From Clostridia bacterium (GTDB taxonomy: Bacteria; Bacillota; Clostridia; Christensenellales; Borkfalkiaceae), in contig JAFZXG010000118.1 of assembly GCA_017616925.1 (NCBI GenBank), positions 1 to 7,999 on the forward strand: DNA of 7,999 bases, written 5' to 3'. Shown piece after piece: positions 1-5,615 of the stretch; the stretch's first letter is position 1; each line of letters starts with the position of its first letter. A program made the translations under genes and the position numbers. The notes below the pieces were generated by a model that worked only from the letters and a program-made list of their open reading frames with translations, was not told where the DNA came from and made no database searches.

Positions 1-1
1 G

Positions 2-418
2 GCCGAAAAAATCGACGAAGTACCCGTCGGCGCGGTGATAGTTAAGGGGGACAAGGTCGTCTCAAAAGCGCACAACCTTACCGAAAGGAAAAAGGACGCG
101 ACGCGCCACGCCGAGATGATAGCGATCGAAAAGGCGTCGAAAAAACTTAAGAGCTGGCGTCTTAACGGTTGCGAAATATACGTTACGGTAGAACCTTGCG
201 CCATGTGCGCGGGGGCTATCGCGAACGCAAGGATAGATAAGGTTTATTTCGGGGCGAAAGAAGAAAAAAGCGGGTGCGCGGTGAGTAAATATCCCGTGCT
301 TACGGACAGCGGACTCAATCACAGCGCGGAGTTTACGGGCGGGATAATGGAAGAAGAGTGCGCGGGGCTGATGAAAAAATATTTTAAATCCAAGAGAATA
401 AAAAAAAGCCTTGACTAA
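2..418 (+). CDS. tadA: tRNA-specific adenosine deaminase TadA (5' end missing)
   Basis: Zinc-dependent deaminase that converts adenosine-34 to inosine in the anticodon of tRNA-Arg(ACG), allowing one tRNA to read several CGN codons; it acts in the cytoplasm. The reading frame is open from base 2 to a TAA at 416-418 (138 codons seen). The visible protein begins within the conserved EVPVGAV segment that normally lies about 20-30 residues into TadA, so only a short N-terminal helix is lost to the window edge. The GTG at 35 is the Val of this motif and not a start. Motifs seen: HAE at 107-115 (zinc-binding His and catalytic Glu) and PCAMC at 194-208 (the two zinc-binding Cys), preceded by a DAT(R) segment as in the family's D-x-T-x-HAE. 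The C-terminus is lysine/arginine rich, as is common in TadA. No terminator follows; the prs promoter begins inside its last codons. A related cytidine/guanine deaminase is the alternative, but EVPVGAV plus PCAMCAGA favours TadA. Confidence 0.93.
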   Translation, partial: AEKIDEVPVGAVIVKGDKVVSKAHNLTERKKDATRHAEMIAIEKASKKLKSWRLNGCEIYVTVEPCAMCAGAIANARIDKVYFGAKEEKSGCAVSKYPVLTDSGLNHSAEFTGGIMEEECAGLMKKYFKSKRIKKSLD

Positions 419-439
419 CGTCGGGATTTGTCCTAAAAT
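411..439 (+). promoter_or_regulatory. Sigma-A-type promoter for prs
   Basis: TTGACT (411-416) and TAAAAT (434-439) are separated by exactly 17 nt, a near-consensus -35/-10 pair. The -35 box overlaps the last sense codons and first stop-codon base of tadA. Transcription would start near 446, giving a leader of about 42 nt before the prs ATG. No experimental evidence; the call rests on box match and spacing. Confidence 0.72.
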
Positions 440-487
440 AAAAACGGTACCTAAAGTACACAAAGTTACTAAAGGAGAAAAAACTTA

Positions 488-1441
488 ATGATCACTCACG
501 GCAACTCGATCGAGATCCTTTGCGGCAGCGCGAACAGACCGCTTGCGGAAGCGGTGGCGAGAGAACTAAAGATTCCGCTTTCGGACGCGGAAGTCGGCAA
601 GTTTTCGGACGGGGAGATAAGCATTACGCTTCCCCAGACGGTAAGGGGCAAGGACATCTTCATTATTCAATCCACTTCTACCCCCGTAAACGACAATCTG
701 ATGGAACTTCTGATTATCATCGACGCGTGTAAGAGAGCGTCGGCGGGCAGAATAACCGCGGTGATGCCGTATTTCGGCTACGCAAGGCAGGACAGAAAAG
801 CCCGCCCCAGAGATCCGATCACGGCGAAACTCGTCGCCGATATTTTGGCGGCGGCAGGCGCGGACAGGGTTATGACGATGGATCTTCACGCCGCGCAGAT
901 ACAGGGATTTTTCGATATACCCGTCGATCACCTATACGGCGCGCCGCTTCTCGCGAAATATTTCAAAAAGAAAATGGACGAAGACTGGGTGGTCGTTTCC
1001 CCCGACGTGGGTTCGGTCGGCAGAGCGAGAAACTTTGCGGCGAGAGTCGGCGCGAGCATCGCGATAATCGACAAACGCCGTCCCAAAGCCAACGTGATGG
1101 AAGTTATGAATATAGTCGGCGACATCAAGGGTAAGACCTGTCTTATGGTGGACGATATGATAGATACCGCGGGTACTATCTGCAACGGCGCGCAGGCACT
1201 CGTCGATAACGGCGCGAAGGAAGTTTACGCCTGCTGCACTCACGGGGTATTGAGCGGACCCGCACTCGACAGACTGAACGCGTCGCCCATAAAGGAAGTC
1301 GTCGTTTTGGATACGATAGAGATGCCGGATTCCGTAAAGAACAACCCGAAATTCAAGATACTTTCGGTCGCAAAGACGGTTGCGAAAGCGATCACCGCGG
1401 TTTATTCGGATTCTTCGCTATCCGCCATTTACGAAGACTGA
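488..1441 (+). CDS. prs: Ribose-phosphate pyrophosphokinase (PRPP synthetase, class I)
   Basis: Transfers pyrophosphate from ATP to ribose-5-phosphate to make PRPP, the precursor for purines, pyrimidines, histidine, tryptophan and NAD; cytoplasmic, usually hexameric. At 317 residues it equals the usual bacterial class I length. Motifs seen: FSDGE at residues 39-43, the ATP-site flexible loop ARQDRKARPRDP at 99-110, DLHA at 132-135 (metal/ATP site) followed by QIQGFFDIP, and the PRPP-binding loop VDDMIDTAGT at 221-230. All key residues appear intact. The start is ATG 488, preceded by AAAGGAG (471-477) with a 10-nt spacer, and the N-terminus matches the family start. It has its own promoter at the end of tadA and an intrinsic terminator 15 nt after its TGA stop, so it looks largely monocistronic. 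No PurR-like box or riboswitch was recognised in the short leader. In bacilli prs lies just upstream of pth and mfd, in agreement with this arrangement. Confidence 0.97.
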   Translation: MITHGNSIEILCGSANRPLAEAVARELKIPLSDAEVGKFSDGEISITLPQTVRGKDIFIIQSTSTPVNDNLMELLIIIDACKRASAGRITAVMPYFGYARQDRKARPRDPITAKLVADILAAAGADRVMTMDLHAAQIQGFFDIPVDHLYGAPLLAKYFKKKMDEDWVVVSPDVGSVGRARNFAARVGASIAIIDKRRPKANVMEVMNIVGDIKGKTCLMVDDMIDTAGTICNGAQALVDNGAKEVYACCTHGVLSGPALDRLNASPIKEVVVLDTIEMPDSVKNNPKFKILSVAKTVAKAITAVYSDSSLSAIYED

Positions 1442-1456
1442 ATAAAAGCAAAAGAG

Positions 1457-1484
1457 AAAGCCGTTTAATGAAAACGGCTTTTTT
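1457..1484 (+). terminator. Rho-independent terminator after prs
   Basis: A perfect 10-bp stem (1457-1466 with 1472-1481) closes a 5-nt loop (1467-1471). Its core is GCCG/CGGC, and the 3' arm runs into six T's (1479-1484). It sits 15 nt after the prs stop and only 15 nt before the pth start codon, with the pth Shine-Dalgarno beginning 3 nt after the T-tract. It should end most prs transcripts; readthrough would supply pth-mfd. Confidence 0.87.
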
Positions 1485-1499
1485 ATCAAGGTGCAATAA

Positions 1500-2075
1500 A
1501 TGAAACTTATCGTCGGGCTCGGCAATATAGGAAGAGAATACGAAAACACCTATCACAACATAGGTTTTATGTGCGCGGATAAAACCGCCGAGATGTTGAA
1601 CGCGGAATTTACCAAAGAAAAATTCCGTTCGATCCTTGCCGAAACGAAGATAGGCGGGGAAAAGGTCGTTATCGCGAAACCCAAGACCTATATGAACTTA
1701 AGCGGCACGGCGATAAGGGAAATGGTCGATTTTTATAAGACAGAAACGAAAGACCTACTCGTTTTATACGACGATTTCGATCTTAAACTCGGCAGCGTAA
1801 GAATAAGGGAATCAGGATCTGCGGGAACGCATAACGGTATGAGAAACGTAGTAAGCGAACTCGGCACGGAAGATTTTCCGAGAATACGCGTGGGGTTTAA
1901 ACCCGAAACCGATATTACTTTGCCTTTGATAGACTTCGTGCTGTCTGGAATAGATAAGGACGCAAAGTCCGTTCTCGAAAAGGCGATAATAAAAGCGAGT
2001 GAAGCGGCTGCCGAATTCGCGCGCGGCGCGACCGTACGGGAAATAATGCAAAAGTACAACGGCAATACGGATTGA
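1500..2075 (+). CDS. pth: Peptidyl-tRNA hydrolase (Pth family)
   Basis: Hydrolyses the ester bond of peptidyl-tRNAs released prematurely from ribosomes, recycling tRNA; cytoplasmic. Length is 191 residues, normal for bacterial Pth. Catalytic positions seen by alignment to the known family pattern: Asn9 in the GLGN segment, His19 in YHN, Asp91 in YDD, and Asn112 in THNG; KPKTYMNLSG supplies the other active-site Asn. Two family positions vary: the usual NPG reads NIG (residues 9-11) and the usual RHN reads YHN (18-20), but catalytic residues are kept. The start is ATG 1500, with AAGGTG at 1488-1493 and a 6-nt spacer, directly after the prs terminator. No convincing promoter was found in the 58-bp gap. 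The gene ends in TGA at 2073-2075, 20 nt before the chosen mfd start, so the two are very probably co-transcribed. The pth-mfd pair is a classical Bacillota neighbourhood. Confidence 0.95.
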   Translation: MKLIVGLGNIGREYENTYHNIGFMCADKTAEMLNAEFTKEKFRSILAETKIGGEKVVIAKPKTYMNLSGTAIREMVDFYKTETKDLLVLYDDFDLKLGSVRIRESGSAGTHNGMRNVVSELGTEDFPRIRVGFKPETDITLPLIDFVLSGIDKDAKSVLEKAIIKASEAAAEFARGATVREIMQKYNGNTD

Positions 2076-2087
2076 CCGTCTGCCGTC

Positions 2088-2091
2088 GGAG
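2088..2091 (+). promoter_or_regulatory. Ribosome binding site deciding the mfd start
   Basis: GGAG (within CGGAG) lies 4 nt before ATG 2096. The spacing is short, but this is the only Shine-Dalgarno-like sequence near the possible starts. The rival TTG at 2072, which overlaps the pth stop, has no good site upstream. Confidence 0.5.
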
Positions 2092-2095
2092 CGTT

Positions 2096-5000
2096 ATGCT
2101 TAAATTTACGGACCTTTATAAAACGGGTGATTTTCTCGAAAATTACCTTATTTCCGTCCGCCAAGGGATACCCTTGGCGGTATTCGGCGTACCCGAAAGT
2201 TTCAAACGCTTTCTGATCTCGGCAACGGGCGGAAAGGTTCTTGTGATCGAAAGAGACCACGTTTCCGCGCTTGCGACCTGTAAGGCGGTGGGCGAATTTT
2301 CGGGACGGACGGCGGCGTATATCCCCGCTCGGCACGAGACGGTCGCGAACGTTCTTGCGCGTTCTAAAGATTCGCTTTTCGAAAGGATCGTAGCCGTGGA
2401 AAAAGCGCGGCAAGCGGAAGTTGTTATAGTTACCGCGGAATCGGTATTACAGCCCGTTTCCCGTTCGGTGAACGCGCTTTACTTAAAGCGCGGGGAAGAA
2501 ACAAGTCCCGAAAAAGTGATTTCCCGTCTCGTTTCGGTCGGGTACGAAAGACGGGAAAAAGCAGAAAGCAGAGCGACTTTTTCTCTGCGCGGCGATATTC
2601 TCGACGTCTTTCCGATAGATACGGACGATCCCGTTCGGATCGACTTTTTCGGGGACGAGATAGAGCGTATAAAGTTTTTCGACGCCGAGACGGGCAGCGG
2701 TATAGAGGCGGTTAGCGAAATAAAGATACTACCCGCCGTGGAATTCGACTTCGGCGGCGACGATAAGGGGCTCTTTTCGACGATACTTAAAAACGAAGTG
2801 AAAAACGCGACCAAAGAGAGAAAGGCAAGACTCGAAGTAATATCCGTTGAACTCGAAAGAGCGATAGAAAACGGCGACGCCGAAGGTCTTTCGGCGTTTT
2901 CCTGTCTTTCCGAAGACGCCGTGAGCGTGTTCGACGTAATAGGGAGCGACGCCACGGTCGTTATAAACGAACCGAGGCGCGTAAACGAGATCGCGGAACT
3001 TACGCGCGCGGAGTTTGACAAGAGATTCGACGGTCTTTATAAGTCGGGCGACGCCTTTTCGTTTGCCAAAAAAAATCTTATCTGTCCCGAACGCTTTTCG
3101 GAAAGTTTGAAAAAATACAGACTCGTAGCCCTTTCGACGCTCGCCGCGTCGTTTCCGTTTTTCGATCCGTTAAAAATACTTAATCCCAAGGTAACGCCCT
3201 GCGCAAATTACAGGTTCGACGTAAAAGAGTTCTATTCCGACGCGCTTTCGTTCGTGAGAAAAGGGTATAAGACCTTCGTCTATACGGGAAGCGGAAAGAA
3301 CTCCGAACTTTTAAGTTACGACCTTTCGGTAAGAAAGATACCTTTCGCCGCGGATAAGGTCGCGGAAAGAGGCGTTACCGTGATAAGCGCGCCGCTCTCT
3401 GATGGGTTTATACTTTCGGACGAAGGCGTGGCTGTGATAGGCAGCGGGAATCTGTTCTCTTCGCTAAGGAGCGAGAAAAAAACGCGACTCAAAACGCGGG
3501 CTTTTTTCGCCGCCCCCACCGCGGGGGATTACTGCGTTCACGAAACGCACGGCGTAGGCAGGGTGATAGGAGATAAAAAAATATCTTCCACCGAAGGCAC
3601 GAAGGACTATATCGCCGTGGAATACGCCGGCGGAGACGTTCTGTACGTTCCCGTCGAGCAGATGGATATACTGACCAAATATTTAGGCGGTGAAAAACGC
3701 CCCAAACTCTCAAGGATCGGCGGCAAAGATTTCGAGCGAATAAAGGAACGCGCCAGAGAAAGCATAAAAAAGATGTCTTTCGACTTAAAAAAACTCTACG
3801 CCGAGCGCGAGAGCGAAAAGGGGTACGCCTTTACGGTCGACGAAGAGATGTTCGGACTTTTCCGCGATGATTTCGAGTACGAAGAAACGCCCGATCAGAT
3901 CACCGCCGAAAACGAAATACGGCGCGATATGGAAAGCGAAAAGGTAATGGACAGACTTATCTGCGGGGACGTGGGATTCGGAAAGACCGAAGTCGCTTTC
4001 AGGGCGGCGTTTATCGCCGTGTCGAACGGAAAACAGGCGGCGTTTTTAACACCAACCACCATACTCGCCGAACAGCATTATAACACCGCGGTAAAAAGGT
4101 TCGCGGACTTCGGCGTTCGGATCGCCTGTCTTAACAGGTTCAGGACGAAAAGGGAGCAGAGCGAAATAATAGCCGCGCTGAAAAACGGGGGGATCGATCT
4201 CGTAATAGGCACGCACAGGCTTTTATCGTCCGACGTGGAATTTAAGGACCTGGGACTTCTCGTACTCGACGAAGAACAGAGATTCGGCGTGGAACATAAG
4301 GAAAAGATCAAACTTATGAAGAAGAACGTCGATACAGTCACCCTTACCGCTACGCCTATTCCGAGAACGTTGCACCTTTCGCTTTCGGGTATCCGCCCCA
4401 TAAGCGTTATAAACACTCCGCCCAAAAACAGATTGCCCGTTCAGACTTTCGTGACCGAACAGACCGACGGCATTATAAAGGACGCTATTCTTCGCGAGAC
4501 CGACCGCGGCGGACAGGTATTCGTGCTGTATAACAGAGTGGAAAGCATCTATACCTTCGCCGAGAAAATATCATCGCTCGTTCCGTCGCTTAAAATAACC
4601 GTCACGCACGGGCGTATGGAAGAACGCGTACTCGAAGAAAACGTAATGAAATTCTACAGGGGCGAAAGCGACGTTTTAGTATCGACCACGCTTATCGAAA
4701 ACGGAATAGATCTGCCGCGGGCGAACACCCTTATAGTCATCGACGCGGACGCACTCGGACTTTCGACTTTATACCAACTGAAAGGCAGAGTGGGAAGGGG
4801 CGAGAGTCTCGCTTACGCGTATTTCACTTTTAAGCGGGATAAGATACTTACTTCGGCGGCTTACGAAAGGCTTAACGCAATAACCGAATTTACCGAGATG
4901 GGCAGCGGCATAAAAGTCGCTATGCGCGATCTTGAAATAAGGGGCGCGGGCAACGTTTTAGGCGCGGAACAGCACGGGCATATGGATAAAATAGGGTACG

Positions 5001-5497
5001 AACTCTACGCGAAACTCTTAAAGGAAGAACTTTCGGGCGAGAGCGAGACCGTTCCGGAACTCGACGTAAGAGTCTCGGCGTTTATTCCCGAAAGTTATAT
5101 CGAAAGCGCGGGTTCGCGTATGGACGCGTACAAGGAGATCGCGGAGATACACTCGAAAGCACAGGAAGAAGAACTTGTCAAAAACTTAAAAGACGCCTAC
5201 GGTGAAATACCCGAAGAAGCGTCGTGCCTCATAGATATCGCGGTGGTAAAATCGCTTGCGGCGAAACTTAAAGTGAAAAAGATCACCGTCGGAAAGGCGG
5301 CTACCAAACTTTCGTTCTATTCGTATAAAGCGTTTTCGGACAAAAGACTTCGCGCCGCGCTGGATATCTTCGGGAACGTCGCGGGAGTTTCAATGGCGGT
5401 AGAACCCGAAATACGTTTTAAGAGAAACGCCGAAGACAACGTCGAAATGCTTAAAAAAGTGCGCGAATTTCTCGAAACCGCTTTTTCAAAACGGTAG
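2096..5497 (+). CDS. mfd: Transcription-repair coupling factor Mfd
   Basis: ATP-driven DNA translocase that pushes RNA polymerase stalled at lesions off the template and recruits UvrA for nucleotide excision repair. From ATG 2096 the protein is 1133 residues, normal for Mfd. Domains in order: an N-terminal UvrB-homology module (about 1-220), with LRGDILDVFP starting at residue 164 and the VRIDFFGDEIE segment that in this family contacts UvrA; a poorly conserved linker domain (about 225-470); the CarD/RID-type RNA-polymerase-interacting domain (about 475-535, VHETHGVG and LYVPVEQMD); and a RecG-like SF2 translocase with Walker A GDVGFGKT (624-631), DEEQ (725-728), TATPIPRT (751-758) and motif VI QLKGRVGRG (894-902). 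The C-terminal TRCF domain (about 985-1085) carries the family's AYKEIA and YGEIPE pattern. All motor motifs are intact and the frame is unbroken. A TTG at 2072 would add 8 residues and overlap the pth stop; ATG is preferred for codon and RBS. It is likely co-transcribed with pth. No convincing terminator follows the TAG stop. Confidence 0.97.
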   Translation: MLKFTDLYKTGDFLENYLISVRQGIPLAVFGVPESFKRFLISATGGKVLVIERDHVSALATCKAVGEFSGRTAAYIPARHETVANVLARSKDSLFERIVAVEKARQAEVVIVTAESVLQPVSRSVNALYLKRGEETSPEKVISRLVSVGYERREKAESRATFSLRGDILDVFPIDTDDPVRIDFFGDEIERIKFFDAETGSGIEAVSEIKILPAVEFDFGGDDKGLFSTILKNEVKNATKERKARLEVISVELERAIENGDAEGLSAFSCLSEDAVSVFDVIGSDATVVINEPRRVNEIAELTRAEFDKRFDGLYKSGDAFSFAKKNLICPERFSESLKKYRLVALSTLAASFPFFDPLKILNPKVTPCANYRFDVKEFYSDALSFVRKGYKTFVYTGSGKNSELLSYDLSVRKIPFAADKVAERGVTVISAPLSDGFILSDEGVAVIGSGNLFSSLRSEKKTRLKTRAFFAAPTAGDYCVHETHGVGRVIGDKKISSTEGTKDYIAVEYAGGDVLYVPVEQMDILTKYLGGEKRPKLSRIGGKDFERIKERARESIKKMSFDLKKLYAERESEKGYAFTVDEEMFGLFRDDFEYEETPDQITAENEIRRDMESEKVMDRLICGDVGFGKTEVAFRAAFIAVSNGKQAAFLTPTTILAEQHYNTAVKRFADFGVRIACLNRFRTKREQSEIIAALKNGGIDLVIGTHRLLSSDVEFKDLGLLVLDEEQRFGVEHKEKIKLMKKNVDTVTLTATPIPRTLHLSLSGIRPISVINTPPKNRLPVQTFVTEQTDGIIKDAILRETDRGGQVFVLYNRVESIYTFAEKISSLVPSLKITVTHGRMEERVLEENVMKFYRGESDVLVSTTLIENGIDLPRANTLIVIDADALGLSTLYQLKGRVGRGESLAYAYFTFKRDKILTSAAYERLNAITEFTEMGSGIKVAMRDLEIRGAGNVLGAEQHGHMDKIGYELYAKLLKEELSGESETVPELDVRVSAFIPESYIESAGSRMDAYKEIAEIHSKAQEEELVKNLKDAYGEIPEEASCLIDIAVVKSLAAKLKVKKITVGKAATKLSFYSYKAFSDKRLRAALDIFGNVAGVSMAVEPEIRFKRNAEDNVEMLKKVREFLETAFSKR

Positions 5498-5518
5498 GAT
5501 CGGGTTTTTTCTCGGAAA

Positions 5519-5544
5519 AATCGTGAAAAATAAAAAAAACGATT
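5519..5544 (+). repeat. Short inverted repeat touching the -35 box
   Basis: AATCGT (5519-5524) and ACGATT (5539-5544) are perfect inverted copies separated by 14 A-rich bases. The right arm overlaps the first two bases of the -35 element at 5543-5548, and that element is itself inside the palindrome ATTGCAAT (5542-5549). This could be an operator for the lipoprotein promoter, but six-base arms in AT-rich DNA can arise by chance. Confidence 0.25.
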
Positions 5545-5571
5545 GCAATTTCGCGCTTTATAGTTTATACT
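5543..5571 (+). promoter_or_regulatory. Sigma-A-type promoter for the lipoprotein gene
   Basis: TTGCAA (5543-5548) and TATACT (5566-5571) are spaced by exactly 17 nt within an AT-rich gap whose composition differs clearly from the surrounding coding DNA. The predicted transcription start is near 5578, leaving a leader of about 38 nt before ATG 5616. The promoter rules out the longer in-frame reading that begins at GTG 5523. Confidence 0.75.
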
Positions 5572-5604
5572 TATTCAAGTATAACGTTAACTGTCTATCA
5601 GTTC

Positions 5605-5609
5605 GGGAG
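5605..5609 (+). promoter_or_regulatory. Ribosome binding site deciding the lipoprotein start
   Basis: GGGAG lies 6 nt before ATG 5616, an ideal spacing. Together with the lysine-rich start of a signal peptide immediately after, it fixes the start codon. Confidence 0.8.
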
Positions 5610-5615
5610 AAATAT

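Noticed and set aside
35..37. GTG as the start of tadA
   Set aside because: It is the Val of the conserved EVPVGAV motif, and the frame stays open to the left edge with good TadA similarity.
447..459. Small GTAC/GTAC hairpin in the prs leader as a regulatory element
   Set aside because: It has only four base pairs and no resemblance to a PRPP or purine riboswitch or PurR box that I can recognise; chance is the better explanation.
1733..2413. Long open frame on the minus strand (226 codons) across the pth-mfd junction
   Set aside because: It is antisense to two well-supported genes, has no recognisable motif or RBS, and is an expected by-product of the codon bias.
5474..5520. Possible terminator after mfd
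   Set aside because: The ACCG/CGGT stem at the gene end has only four GC-type pairs and is separated from the T-run by several bases. The second hairpin (TTTTTC/GAAAAA) is a weak six-pair stem without a following T-tract. Neither fits an intrinsic terminator.
5523..5615. In-frame upstream GTG start that would add 31 residues to the lipoprotein
   Set aside because: The -35 and -10 boxes at 5543-5571 lie inside this stretch, there is no RBS before 5523, and the longer N-terminus would bury the lipoprotein signal peptide.
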